Origin: Holophagaceae bacterium
GTDB taxonomy: Bacteria > Acidobacteriota > Holophagae > Holophagales > Holophagaceae
Direction of reading: 5' to 3'
Length of the DNA: 44,973 nt
NCBI GenBank assembly: GCA_016710635.1
Contig: JADJVL010000029.1
Location: 1-44,973, forward strand
The notes under the pieces were generated by a model that searched no databases, was not told the origin of the DNA, and saw only the letters and a list, made by a program, of their open reading frames with translations. The stretch's first letter is position 1; each line of letters begins with the position of its first letter. Positions 31,360 through 39,660 of this stretch are shown here, piece after piece. Position numbers and translations under genes: made by a program.

Positions 31360-31962
31360 ATGAAGACCACGGATCCCTTTTTCGGTGTGGGCGCCGAGGC
31401 CATGCGCCACACAGTAAAGGAGCTGGCCCTCGCCCACCCGCCGAAGGACACGGCCGCGTGTCTCGCCCAGGTCGCGGCCTTCTGGGCCCTGCCCCAGCGG
31501 GAGGCGCGCTACGCCGCGGTGGAATGGATCAAGCGCTTCCCGGCCTTCCGGACCCTGGACGCCCTGCCCAGCTACGAGCGCATGATCCGCGAGGGCGCGT
31601 GGTGGGACACGGTGGACGAGCTGGCCCGCTTTCCCGTGGGCGCCCTGCTCCTGGAGCAGCGGGCCGCGGTGAAGCCCGAAATGGAGCGCTGGATCCGCGA
31701 CGAGTGCCTCTGGATCCGCCGGGCGGCCCTGCTGGCCCACCAGAAGCACCGGGAGCGCACGGACGAGGCCCAGCTCTTCGAGCACTGCCTCCGGCTGGCC
31801 CCCGAAAAGGATTTCTTCATCCGCAAGGCCATCGGCTGGGCCCTTCGGGAACATGGCAAGACGCGCCCCGAAGCGGTCCGGGTCTTTCTCGAGACACACC
31901 GGTCCAAGTTCTCAGGCCTCAGCATCCGGGAAGGGTTGAAGCGGCTCGACCGGTCGCGCTGA
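31360..31962 (+). CDS. AlkD-like DNA alkylation repair protein, true N-terminus upstream
   Basis: The 200 residues from ATG 31360 show the AlkD HEAT-repeat pattern: DPFFGVGAEAMRHTVKELAL, YAAVEWIKRFPAFRTLDALP, WWDTVDELARFPVGALLLEQ, IRDECLWIRRAALLAHQKH, FIRKAIGWALREHGKTRPEA. The Trp-Asp and Trp-Ile-Arg-Arg segments are family hallmarks. The same frame upstream (31252-31359) reads LARELARRLEAAGDPARIPG, AQAYM, which matches the first helices of AlkD proteins, but it has no ATG, GTG or TTG. A CTG at 31288 or 31300, or an indel near the GTG at 31250, would supply the start. It probably excises alkylated purines. It follows the CNB gene immediately. Confidence 0.85.
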   Translation: MKTTDPFFGVGAEAMRHTVKELALAHPPKDTAACLAQVAAFWALPQREARYAAVEWIKRFPAFRTLDALPSYERMIREGAWWDTVDELARFPVGALLLEQRAAVKPEMERWIRDECLWIRRAALLAHQKHRERTDEAQLFEHCLRLAPEKDFFIRKAIGWALREHGKTRPEAVRVFLETHRSKFSGLSIREGLKRLDRSR

Positions 31963-32061
31963 AAGCTCGACATGACCGCACCGGGGCACGCGCACGGGAA
32001 AGTGCCTGCTTCCCTTCCCCTTCGACCGGGGGAGAATCAGGACCGCACCTCCGGAGCCGCC

Positions 32062-33102
32062 ATGACCACGAAAGCCTATGCCGTCACCTCCCCGACCTCG
32101 CCCCTCGCGCCCTGGTCCTTCGAGCGCCGGGCCGTCGGCCCCCTGGACGTCCAGCTGGAAGTCGCCTACTGCGGCATCTGCCATTCGGACATCCACCAGG
32201 TACGCAACGAGTGGGGCAACGCCACCTACCCGATGGTGCCGGGCCACGAGATCGTGGGCCGCGTCACCGCCGTGGGGGCGCAGGTGACGAAGTTCAAGGT
32301 CGGCGACCTGGCCGGCGTGGGCTGTCTTGTGGACAGCTGCCGCACCTGCGCGCCCTGCGCCCGGGACCTGGAGCAGTTCTGCGAGAAGGGCGCCGCCTTC
32401 TCCTACAACAGCACGGAGATGGACCGGAAGACGCCCACCTACGGCGGCTATAGCTCCGACTACATGGTGGACGAGGCCTTCGCCCTGAAGCTCTCCCCCA
32501 AGCTCGACCTCGCCGGTGCCGCGCCGCTGCTCTGCGCCGGCATCACCACCTACTCGCCCCTGCGCCACTGGAAGGTGGGCAAGGGCTCCAAGGTCGGCGT
32601 GGTGGGCCTCGGGGGCCTGGGCCACATGGCGGTGAAGCTGGCGGCGGCCATGGGCGCCGAGGTCACCATGCTGAGCACCTCCGCCGCCAAGGAGGCCGAC
32701 GCCCGCCGCCTCGGCGCCAGCGGTTTCGGCCTCACCACCGATCCCGCCACCTTCAAGCGCCTCGCCGGGCACTTCGACTTCATCCTCGACACCGTCTCCG
32801 CGCCCCACGACTACAACGCCTACCTCGGCCTGATCCGCCTGGACGGCGCCATGGTGGTGGTGGGCGTGCCCCCCGAGCCCACGCCGGTGGCCGCCTTCCC
32901 CCTCATCATGGGCCGGCGCACCCTGGCGGGCTCCCTCATTGGCGGCATCCAGGAGACCCAGGAGATGCTCGACTTCTGCGCCGAGCACGGCATCGTCAGC
33001 GACGTGGAGGTCATCCCCGTGCAGCAGGTGAACGAGGCCTACGGGCGCATGATGAAGAACGACGTGCGCTACCGCTTCGTGCTGGACATGAAGACGCTCT
33101 GA
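32062..33102 (+). CDS. Zinc-dependent alcohol dehydrogenase (YahK/CAD-like)
   Basis: The 346-residue medium-chain dehydrogenase has the catalytic zinc site CGICHSDIHQV with GHEIVGRV. Structural zinc cysteines are in CLVDSCRTCAPCARDLEQFC, and the NADP-binding motif is VGVVGLGGLGHMAVKLAAAM. LLCAGITTYSPLRHWKV is typical of cinnamyl-alcohol-dehydrogenase-like aldehyde reductases such as YahK. It probably reduces aldehydes with NADPH. ATG 32062 follows ggagccgcc; the longer frame from 31972 has no family sequence. A strong terminator follows. Confidence 0.95.
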   Translation: MTTKAYAVTSPTSPLAPWSFERRAVGPLDVQLEVAYCGICHSDIHQVRNEWGNATYPMVPGHEIVGRVTAVGAQVTKFKVGDLAGVGCLVDSCRTCAPCARDLEQFCEKGAAFSYNSTEMDRKTPTYGGYSSDYMVDEAFALKLSPKLDLAGAAPLLCAGITTYSPLRHWKVGKGSKVGVVGLGGLGHMAVKLAAAMGAEVTMLSTSAAKEADARRLGASGFGLTTDPATFKRLAGHFDFILDTVSAPHDYNAYLGLIRLDGAMVVVGVPPEPTPVAAFPLIMGRRTLAGSLIGGIQETQEMLDFCAEHGIVSDVEVIPVQQVNEAYGRMMKNDVRYRFVLDMKTL

Positions 33103-33122
33103 GCCGGCATCGCCTCCCGAAC

Positions 33123-33146
33123 GGGCCCCGGAAGGGGCCCTTTTTT
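33123..33146 (+). terminator. Rho-independent terminator after the alcohol dehydrogenase gene
   Basis: gggcccc (33123-33129) and ggggccc (33134-33140) form a perfect GC stem with a short ggaa-type loop, followed directly by six T. It lies 20 nt after the stop codon. Confidence 0.92.
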
Positions 33147-33228
33147 CAGGCCCCTGTGATTTTTCCTCCGGCCCGGCGAATCATGTCCTAACGGCGGCCT
33201 CACCCCGAGACGCCCTTCGAGGCCCCCG

Positions 33229-33735
33229 ATGACCGCATCCCCCGATCCAGACCAGGCCTTGGCCCTGCTCGACGAGCACAAGGGGATCCTCTTCAAGGTG
33301 GCCAACGCCTACTGCCCGCGGGCGGAGGACCGGGACGACCTGATCCAGGAGATGTCCCTGCAGGTGTGGCGCTCCTACCGCCGTTTCGACGGCCGTTGCA
33401 AGGTCTCCACCTGGATGTACCGCATCGCCCTCAACGTGGCCATCAGCTTCCACCGCTCCGAGCGCGCCCATCAGCACCTGCTTTCCGGGGACGATCACCT
33501 CCGCGACCTGCCGGCCCCGGACACGGGTCCGCCGCCGGAGGACGTCCAGGCCCTCCAACGCGTCATCGCAGGGCTCGACGGCCTCAACAAGGCCCTCGTC
33601 CTCCTCTACCTCGACGACCACAGCCACGGTGAGATCGCCGAGATCCTCGGCCTCACGGCGACGAACGTGGCCACGAAAATCTTCCGCATCAAGGAACGCC
33701 TTCGCCGGGGCCTCGCGCCCGGCCCACTTTCCTGA
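33229..33735 (+). CDS. ECF-type RNA polymerase sigma factor
   Basis: The 168-residue sigma-70 family factor has region 2 (about 15-80: RDDLIQEMSLQVWRSYRRF, CKVSTWMYRIALNVAISFHR) and region 4 (about 105-160: LVLLYLDDHSHGEIAEILGL, ATNVATKIFRIKERLRRG). It lacks regions 1 and 3, as in extracytoplasmic-function sigmas. The following gene, 10 nt after the stop, encodes a membrane protein in the place usually taken by an anti-sigma factor. gagg lies upstream of the ATG. Confidence 0.93.
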   Translation: MTASPDPDQALALLDEHKGILFKVANAYCPRAEDRDDLIQEMSLQVWRSYRRFDGRCKVSTWMYRIALNVAISFHRSERAHQHLLSGDDHLRDLPAPDTGPPPEDVQALQRVIAGLDGLNKALVLLYLDDHSHGEIAEILGLTATNVATKIFRIKERLRRGLAPGPLS

Positions 33736-33745
33736 AAGAACTCCC

Positions 33746-34399
33746 ATGGAACTCGACGACCTCAAAGCCACCTTCCAGACCCTGAACGCCAACCTGGAGC
33801 GGCAGAACGCCCTCAACCTCGCCCTCCTGCGGGAAAGCCGGAAGGAGAAGGCCCGCCACGGCCTGCGCCCGCTGGTCTGGGGCCAGGCCCTCCAGATGGG
33901 CCTCGGCCTGCTCCTCGCCCTGGTCTCCGCCGGGTTCTGGACGACCCACCGCCAGGTCCCGCACCTGCTCCTGACCGGTCTCCTCCTGCATGCCTACGGC
34001 CTGGTCATGATCCTCTTCGGGGCCCGCATGCAGGTGCTGCTCCACCGCGTCGACTTCGGCGCCCCGGTGCTCGAGATCCAGAAGCGGCTGGCCCGCCTCC
34101 GGCGCTTCTACGTGGTGGGCGGCCTGTGGATCGGACTGCCCTGGTTCCTGCTCTGGCTCCCCTTCATGACCATGGTCTTCATGGGCCTCTTCGGCGCGGA
34201 CCTGTGGGTGAACGCGCCGGGCCTGTTCATCAGCGGCCTCGCCATCGGCGTGGGCGGACTGGTCCTGACCTTCGGCTTCCACCGCTGGGCCCAGGGCCGC
34301 CCAACCCTCGCCCGGAAGTGGGCGGACGCCCTTGCCGGCGCCAGCCTGACCCGCGCCCAGCGCCTGCTGGACGAGCTCGCGGACTTCGAGCGCGAATGA
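33746..34399 (+). CDS. Membrane protein coupled to the ECF sigma factor
   Basis: The 217-residue protein has an N-terminal soluble helix (LKATFQTLNANLERQNALNL) and four hydrophobic segments (LQMGLGLLLALVSAGFW; HLLLTGLLLHAYGLVMILFG; WIGLPWFLLWLPFMTMVFMG; FISGLAIGVGGLVLTFGF), then a charged tail. The soluble N-terminus before the membrane part could hold the sigma factor, making it a candidate anti-sigma, but no known anti-sigma motif (such as a zinc H-x3-C-x2-C) is present. It starts 10 nt after the sigma gene. Confidence 0.75.
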   Translation: MELDDLKATFQTLNANLERQNALNLALLRESRKEKARHGLRPLVWGQALQMGLGLLLALVSAGFWTTHRQVPHLLLTGLLLHAYGLVMILFGARMQVLLHRVDFGAPVLEIQKRLARLRRFYVVGGLWIGLPWFLLWLPFMTMVFMGLFGADLWVNAPGLFISGLAIGVGGLVLTFGFHRWAQGRPTLARKWADALAGASLTRAQRLLDELADFERE

Positions 34400-34477
34400 C
34401 GCGCTGAGCTTCGCGCCAACCCGTTTCAAACCATTCCAAGCCGGTTCGCAGCCCGCGAGCCCCTCCCGGAGGTCTGC

Positions 34478-35224
34478 ATGCTCCTCGCCTTTCCCGCCCT
34501 TGCGCCCCTGCTCCTGATCGCCCCTGCCCTCCTGGCCCAGGCCCCGGAGGCACCCACCGTCGAGGCCATCCTCGCCCGCCACTTCGAGGCCCGGGGCGGC
34601 CTCGCGAAGATCCGGGCCATCCAGTCCCTGACCTCAACGGGTCGCGTGGAGGTCGGTCCCATGGTCCTCACCCTGCGCATCGAGAATCCGCGCCGCGCCT
34701 TCCGCAGCGACACCAGCCTGCAGGGCGTCACGAAGACCGAAGCCTGGGACGGGCGCGCGGGCTGGATCCTCGACCCCTTCGCCGGTGTCACCGCCCCCCA
34801 GCCCATGGGCCCGGCCCAACTGCGGCAGGCCGAACTTCAGGCGGACTTCGACGGTCCGCTGGTGGACTGGCGCGCCAAGGGGCACCGGATCACCTTCGCG
34901 GGCATGGCCATCGTGAATGGTGCCGAGACCTACGCATTGCAGGTCTCCATGAAGAACGGCGATGCCCTCACGTCCTACCTCGACGCGAAGACCTACATGG
35001 AGGTCAAGGCCATCAACGCGGCGGTGAGCGGCGGCCGGGTGGTGGAAGTCGAAACGCTTCTCGGCGACTACCGTTCCGTGGCCGGCGTCATGCTGCCCTT
35101 CGCCCTCGACATCCGGCCCAAGGGGCAAGCCGAAGGCTTGCGGATCCGCTTCGACCGGGTCGAGGCGGACCTGCCGGTGGATGCGGCGCGGTTCCGGTCG
35201 CCCGGTGGCACCAGCCGCCCCTGA
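34478..35224 (+). CDS. Exported LolA/outer-membrane lipoprotein-sorting-like protein
   Basis: The 248-residue protein has a signal peptide (PALAPLLLIAPALLAQAP). The mature part resembles LolA/LppX-type beta-barrel-like half-shells: VEAILARHFEARGGLAKIRA, SLTSTGRVEVGPMVLTLRIE, EAWDGRAGWILDPFAGV, YLDAKTYMEVKAINAAVSGG and VMLPFALDIRP. Such proteins carry lipids or lipoproteins in the periplasm. A cggaggt site precedes ATG 34478. It follows the sigma/membrane pair at 79 nt and may belong to that stress regulon. Confidence 0.75.
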   Translation: MLLAFPALAPLLLIAPALLAQAPEAPTVEAILARHFEARGGLAKIRAIQSLTSTGRVEVGPMVLTLRIENPRRAFRSDTSLQGVTKTEAWDGRAGWILDPFAGVTAPQPMGPAQLRQAELQADFDGPLVDWRAKGHRITFAGMAIVNGAETYALQVSMKNGDALTSYLDAKTYMEVKAINAAVSGGRVVEVETLLGDYRSVAGVMLPFALDIRPKGQAEGLRIRFDRVEADLPVDAARFRSPGGTSRP

Positions 35225-35251
35225 GGCTGCGCTGGGGGAATGCGGGCTGGG

Positions 35252-35410
35252 CTAGCCCTGCTTCTCCGCCTCGACCACCGGCGGGAGTTCGGGCTTCACC
35301 GCGATTCCGATGTCGGGCTGGGCGGCGGGTGGGACGGGCGGGGCAGGCGCGATGCCGGGATCGACGGCGGGGCTGGACGGGGTGGGTTTGACATCAGGCT
35401 TGGTGGGCAT
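35252..35410 (-). CDS. Small proline-rich protein
   Basis: This 52-residue minus-strand gene reads MPTKPDVKPTPSSPAVDPGI, then APAPPVPPAAQPDIGIAVKP and ends EAEKQG. ggag lies 6 nt before the ATG. It is almost entirely Pro/Ala/Val with no hydrophobic core, so it is likely disordered. The opposite strand has no comparable regular pattern. It is convergent with the LolA-like gene. No family is recognised; reality as a gene is moderate. Confidence 0.5.
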   Translation of the reverse strand: MPTKPDVKPTPSSPAVDPGIAPAPPVPPAAQPDIGIAVKPELPPVVEAEKQG

Positions 35411-35597
35411 GTTGGCTCCGGAAGGGCCGCGAAGGCGGACGGAGGGCTGGGCGCGATCTGTGCCAAAGCCCCGATTTCATTAGGTTTTCGAAGGTTTTCG
35501 TGGGATGCTCGGGGTTGTGGATGACGCGGGAACGACCGCGACGCTTTCCTTTCAGGGTTCGGCTCTTCAGACCTGGGAACCACTCAGGAGAAGACTC

Positions 35598-35795
35598 ATG
35601 AAACGCAGCGGAAGACTGGTCCGGGCCACGGACCACGAGACGGCGCATCCCACCTACCAGGACGGCCTCCAGGCCATGTGGGAGGCCCGCTGGACGCGCC
35701 TCGGCGCCGACGGCCGGGCCCACTGGCTGCAACGTCACGGAGAGCTCCCGGCCGCGGCCTGCCCCCTGGTCGAAGGCGCTGTCGCACCCGCCTGA
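35598..35795 (+). CDS. Small hypothetical protein
   Basis: The 65-residue frame reads MKRSGRLVRATDHETAHPTY, then QDGLQAMWEARWTRLGADGR. A strong Shine-Dalgarno (aggag) lies 7 nt before the ATG. It is Arg/Trp/His-rich and cytoplasmic in appearance. No family is recognised. It is divergent from the proline-rich gene. Confidence 0.5.
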   Translation: MKRSGRLVRATDHETAHPTYQDGLQAMWEARWTRLGADGRAHWLQRHGELPAAACPLVEGAVAPA

Positions 35796-36098
35796 CCCGC
35801 GCGGTGTCGTACCGGTTTCCGGGGTGACGCAGCGGAAAACGAACGCATCCATGGCCACCCTCCCCGGAGGACTGGAGCAGGGTCCATGCCACGGGCCCTT
35901 GGCACCGGGAAGCGGAGCCCGACCCCCACGCAAGCCCAGGCCTGGCGGGGCCTGGAGCCCAGGGTCCGCGGCCCTGAAGCCCGGGCTCTCCTGGTCCGGA
36001 ACCGCCGGCCATGGCCCGATCCCTTCGAAGTGATGGCCTGGTCCGGCATTTTGATGGGGGCGGCGGAGAACGGAGCCCGGTGCTAGGCTTTCCCCGCC
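35796..36098. other. Intergenic stretch without convincing gene
   Basis: About 300 bases between the 65-residue gene and the zinc-ribbon/TPR gene. A possible 66-codon frame from 35886 with ggag upstream has no recognisable product and an Arg/Pro-heavy composition typical of chance frames in GC-rich DNA. No terminator or RNA was recognised. Confidence 0.4.
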
Positions 36099-37611
36099 AT
36101 GCCCCGTCCCTGTCCCCGCTGCGCGCGCCCGGTGCCCGATGCCCGGAAGGCCTGCCTGTACTGCGGGACGGAAGCGCCCCCCGCAACCGTGCTGCCGGAG
36201 CAGGCCGCCGCGGACCGCCCCGCCGCCGGTCCCGTGGCCGCGGCGGAGGCGATGGAACCCGCCGCCCTCACCACCGTCGCGGCGACCACGGCCCTGCTCT
36301 CCCTGGCCCACGCCGACTACCTCAAGCAGGACGTGGACACCACGGAGCGGCTCATGTCCCGCTTCTTCCTGGAGCTGCATCCCGACGACCTGATGGGCCT
36401 GCTGCGCACCCTGACGGAGGCCTGGCTGAAGGCCATGGTGCAGGCCGTGGGCCCGACGGGCATGGCCCAGGCGTCCGGCCACTGCGCCCTGGGCATCGCT
36501 GCCGCGACGGGCCAGGAATTCCTGGAGGCCGCGGCGCATTTCGCCGAGGCCCGGACCACCTATGCCCAGCTGGCGAAGGCCAACCCGGTGGCGGAGCTCC
36601 TCGCCCTGGGCGCGCTCTCGGCCGGCCGTCTGCTGCAGGCGCGGCGGGCCCGGGAGCCCCAGCTGAAGGAGCTGGTGGACCAGGCCAGCCACCTGTCGGT
36701 GACGCCGGGCCGCAAGGCGCAGGCCCTGCCCCTGATGAAGGCGGCCCTGGCCCTGCTGGAGCCCGCGCGCATCCCCGAGGACCGCGCCCGGGCGGAGAAA
36801 TTCAACGCCCTGATCCAGGACCTGGAGGCGGGCGGCGAGGTGGCCGCGGACGATCCCGCCGCGGTGCTGCCCCCGGCGGGCGCCCTGCCCCCGGAGGCCT
36901 GGGACGACCTGGGCATGCGAACTCCTGGCGGAGCACCCGGCCCAGGCCCGGGTCTGCTTCGAGCGGGCCACCTCCGGCGCGCCGGCCTCGGGCCCCTACT
37001 GGCTGCACCTGGCCACGGCGCTGGTGGCGGTGGAAGCCGACGACGATGCGATCCTCGCCGCCCACCGGAAGGCCGTGGACCTCGCCCCCGGGGAGCTCCG
37101 CGCCCAGGTGGGTCTGGCGGCCATCCTGCAGGAGACGGGGCGCTATGCCGAGGCCCTCCCGGTCTGGGACGCGGCCATCGCCCTGGCGCCGGCGGCGGAG
37201 CGGCCCCGCACCATGCGCGCCTTCTGCGCCACCGCCGCCCAGTTGGTGGTCCAGGGCGCCCACGACACCGCCCCCCAGTGGCGGGACCGGGGCGACGTCT
37301 TCCTGGACGGGCACCAGTGGGCCCTCGCCGACCTGGCCTACCGCCGCGCCCTGGCCCTGGAGCCCCGCGACTTCGACGGCCTCTGCGGCAAGGGCCTCGC
37401 CAACGTGCGCTGGGCCCAGACCCTCAAGGCCGAGGACAACGGCGCCGCGCGGCTGCGCTTCCGCATCGGCCGGGAGGCGATGCAGGAAGCCCTGTGCCTG
37501 GACCCGGGGAACCCGAACGTGGCCCAGGTGCTGGCGCTTTGCGCGAAGGAGCTGGGGGAGGGGCTAGGGCGGGAGGGCCAGGGCGAGAGACCGGCCCGAC
37601 GGGCACCTTGA
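36099..37611 (+). pseudogene. Zinc-ribbon TPR protein, broken by one extra base
   Basis: The first part (residues 1-273) has an N-terminal zinc ribbon (Cys5, Cys8, Cys19, Cys22 in PCPRCARP and ACLYCG). An Ala-rich linker and helical repeats follow (AEAWLKAMVQ-type helices, ATGQEFLEAAAHFAEARTTY). At 36917-36919 an extra C after ATG shifts the frame; removing it gives DDLGMELLAEHPAQARVCFE and continues into clear TPRs (AILAAHRKAVDLAPGELRAQ, VGLAAILQETGRYAEALPVW, AYRRALALEPRDFDGLCGKG) to 37611. Together they give about 500 residues. One extra base only, so sequencing error or a very recent mutation. A scaffold-type protein is likely. Confidence 0.78.
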
Positions 37612-37631
37612 CGCGGCCGCCGGAGCAACCG

Positions 37632-37657
37632 ATCCTGTACATCATTCCGTACAGGAT
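37632..37657. promoter_or_regulatory. Palindromic operator of the YefM-YoeB operon
   Basis: ATCCTGTAC (37632-37640) and GTACAGGAT (37649-37657) form perfect 9-bp arms around 8 nt and include TGTACA, the core recognised by YefM-type antitoxins. The right arm overlaps the first possible ATG (37656), fitting autorepression. Confidence 0.72.
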
Positions 37658-37661
37658 GCCC

Positions 37662-37922
37662 ATGGACGCCATCACCTACACCAAGGCCCGGGCCAGGCTC
37701 GCCGAGACCATGGAACGGGTCTGCGAGGACCACGCGCCCATCATCATCACCAAGAAGGAAGAGCACGCCGTGGTGATGATGTCCCTGGAGGACTACCGGG
37801 CCCTGGAGGAGACCGCGTACCTGCTGCGCAGCCCGAAGAACGCGCGGCGGCTGCTGGAGGGCATGGCCCAGCTGGAGGGCGGCGACGGCACGGCCCGCAA
37901 GCTGCCGAGGCTTCCGAAGTAG
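37662..37922 (+). CDS. yefM: Phd/YefM-family antitoxin
   Basis: The 86-residue protein reads MDAITYTKARARLAETMERV, then APIIITKKEEHAVVMMSLED and YRALEETAYLLRSPKNARRL, the classic YefM fold. The N-terminal half dimerises and binds DNA; the C-terminal tail wraps the toxin. ATG 37656 (two residues more) is the alternative start. The perfect 26-bp palindrome immediately upstream is the probable site of autoregulation. YoeB follows 6 nt after the stop. Confidence 0.93.
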   Translation: MDAITYTKARARLAETMERVCEDHAPIIITKKEEHAVVMMSLEDYRALEETAYLLRSPKNARRLLEGMAQLEGGDGTARKLPRLPK

Positions 37923-37928
37923 CCCCGC

Positions 37929-38183
37929 ATGGAGTTGATCTTTTCGGACCAGGCCTGGGAGGACTACCTCCACTGGCAGGCCACGGACGCCAAGCTGCTG
38001 AAGCGCATCCATGCCCTCATCGCCGACGCGAAGCGCCATCCCTTCGCAGGCCTCGGCAAGCCCGAACCCTTGCGCCACGGGCTGTCCGGCTGGTGGTCCC
38101 GGCGCATCAACGACGAGCACCGCATGGTCTACAAGGCCACGGCGGACGCCCTGCACATCGCCATGCTGCGCTACCACTACTGA
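37929..38183 (+). CDS. yoeB: YoeB-family mRNA interferase toxin
   Basis: The 84-residue protein MELIFSDQAWEDYLHWQATD, then KLLKRIHALIADAKRHPFAG, has the YoeB/RelE fold. Likely catalytic residues are present: the Glu in GKPEPLRHG, the Arg in SRRINDEHRMVYK, and the C-terminal RYHY with the last His. It cleaves mRNA at the ribosome when freed from YefM. Length is the family standard. Paired with the antitoxin upstream in one operon. Confidence 0.94.
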   Translation: MELIFSDQAWEDYLHWQATDAKLLKRIHALIADAKRHPFAGLGKPEPLRHGLSGWWSRRINDEHRMVYKATADALHIAMLRYHY

Positions 38184-38217
38184 AACGGGCTGGCGGCTGT
38201 CGACCAGCCTGATCCAC

Positions 38218-38239
38218 GGTGTCCGACCATGAGGACACC
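38218..38239 (+). terminator. Hairpin after yoeB
   Basis: GGTGTCC (38218-38224) and GGACACC (38233-38239) pair perfectly around 8 nt, shortly after the toxin stop. A second weaker GC hairpin (GGCTGG/CCAGCC) lies just before it. No T run follows, so termination is tentative. Confidence 0.35.
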
Positions 38240-38372
38240 AGCCACCGGAGGGCTCCCAATTCCGGAACCGGCTCTTGTGGGGACGCGGACCGCCGGTTCA
38301 CCGTGGGACTTCTGCGGCGCCTTCCAAGCGGGTGCCCGCCCGGAAGCCCTTTCGACCCGCCCCGAGGAGCCC

Positions 38373-39338
38373 TTGAGCGCACCTGCCCCCCTCCAGCGTC
38401 TCGCCCTGGTCGCCCTATTGATGGCGGGCCCGGCCCTGCGGGCGGACCATGGGCCCGGCACCTCCGGCGGCGGCCTTTCGGTGCCCAGCGGGGAGACGCT
38501 GAAGGCGGGGCGCTTCAGCCTGGAGTGGCGCACGGACGTCACGACCTTCCGCCGCCCCTCGGAGGCCGATCTGCGGGCGAAGGCCGGCGACGGGGAGATC
38601 GACCTCCTGGACCGCAGCCTGCCGCATTCCCTCACCCTGGCCTATGGCTTCGGCGATGCCTGCCAGGTCTCGGCGACCCTCGGCACCTACACGCCCAGCG
38701 GAGGCGCCACCGCGAGCCTGGATCCGGAGACGGGGGAGCTGGTCCGCACCGCGAACCGGCCCCAGGGCCTGACCGATCTGTGGCTGCAGGGCAAGTGGGC
38801 CTTCCATCGCGGTCCCGTCGGCCGCTTCGCGGCCTTCGCCGGCCTCAAACTCCCCACGGGCCGCACGGACGCGCGCGATGAGGCCGGCGAACCCGTGGAC
38901 CTGGCCTCCACGCCGGGTTCCGGCGCCGTGGACACGCTGCTGGGACTGGGCTATTCGACCTTCCTCACGGCCCGGTGGACCCTGGACGCGGGACTCACCC
39001 ACACCTGGCGCGGCACCCGTCGGGACACGCGCCTGGGGGACCGCCTGGACGCGGGGGTCGGCGTGGCCTATCGCTTCACCCGGGACCTGCGCAGCTTCCC
39101 GCAGGCTTCGGCCTTCCTGGAACTGAACCACCGGCGCCTCGGGCGCCTGCGCATCGACGGCGAAGCGGAGGCGAACAGCGGGGGCCGCGCCCTCTTCGCA
39201 AGTCCCGGCCTGCGGGTGGGCTTCACGCCGCGGATGGCGCTGACGGTGGCGGCCCAGCTGCCCCTGAGCCAGTCCCTCCACGGCGCGCAGATCGAGACCC
39301 GCCTCAAGGCGGTGGCCGCGCTGAGCGTCGCCTTCTAG
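38373..39338 (+). CDS. Exported outer-membrane beta-barrel-like protein
   Basis: The 321-residue protein starts with TTG behind gaggag and has a signal peptide (LQRLALVALLMAGPALRADH). The mature part shows alternating short beta strands typical of an outer-membrane barrel (RFSLEWRTDVTTFRRPSEAD, SLTLAYGFGDACQVSATLGT, ALTVAAQLPLSQSLHGAQIE) and ends in a hydrophobic VAALSVAF with a terminal Phe. It resembles phenol-degradation MetA-type and similar uncharacterised transport barrels. A YHS lipoprotein gene follows 2 nt later, suggesting a metal- or substrate-uptake pair. A longer frame from 38229 has no signal peptide at its start. Confidence 0.75.
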   Translation: MSAPAPLQRLALVALLMAGPALRADHGPGTSGGGLSVPSGETLKAGRFSLEWRTDVTTFRRPSEADLRAKAGDGEIDLLDRSLPHSLTLAYGFGDACQVSATLGTYTPSGGATASLDPETGELVRTANRPQGLTDLWLQGKWAFHRGPVGRFAAFAGLKLPTGRTDARDEAGEPVDLASTPGSGAVDTLLGLGYSTFLTARWTLDAGLTHTWRGTRRDTRLGDRLDAGVGVAYRFTRDLRSFPQASAFLELNHRRLGRLRIDGEAEANSGGRALFASPGLRVGFTPRMALTVAAQLPLSQSLHGAQIETRLKAVAALSVAF

Positions 39339-39340
39339 CC

Positions 39341-39616
39341 ATGCGCCGACCCCGGAGCCGCCTCGCCCGCCTCGCCGCCCTCCTGGCCCTCGGCCTGGCC
39401 CTGGCCTGCCGGCCGGTGGATCCCCTGCCCGGCCCCGGAGAGGCGGTGGACTGCGTCTGCGCCTACAACCGGGACCTGGCCTGCGTGGTGGTGAAGACGG
39501 AGCCCGACACGCCGCGGGCGGAGTACCAGGGCCGGACCTACTGGTTCTGCTCCGAGGGCTGCAGGCAGGCCTTCCTCAAGGATCCGCGGAAGTACGCCGC
39601 GAAGCCGGGGCGCTGA
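39341..39616 (+). CDS. YHS-domain lipoprotein
   Basis: The 91-residue protein has a signal peptide with lipobox (LALGLALACRPV) and a YHS domain: CVCAYNRDLACVVVKT, then YQGRTYWFCSEGCRQAFLKD, PRKYAAK. The Cys residues in V-C-A-Y and C-S-E-G-C are the usual metal-binding positions, so it probably holds a soft metal such as copper at the membrane surface. It starts 2 nt after the outer-membrane protein stop, so both are likely in one operon. Confidence 0.88.
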   Translation: MRRPRSRLARLAALLALGLALACRPVDPLPGPGEAVDCVCAYNRDLACVVVKTEPDTPRAEYQGRTYWFCSEGCRQAFLKDPRKYAAKPGR

Positions 39617-39660
39617 AGGGATCCCGCCACGCCGGATGGGTCCGTTGGGAACTCGGGGCC

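Noticed and set aside
35481..35500. Tandem decamer taggttttcg/aaggttttcg
   Set aside because: Only two copies and no clear promoter around them; too little to claim an operator.
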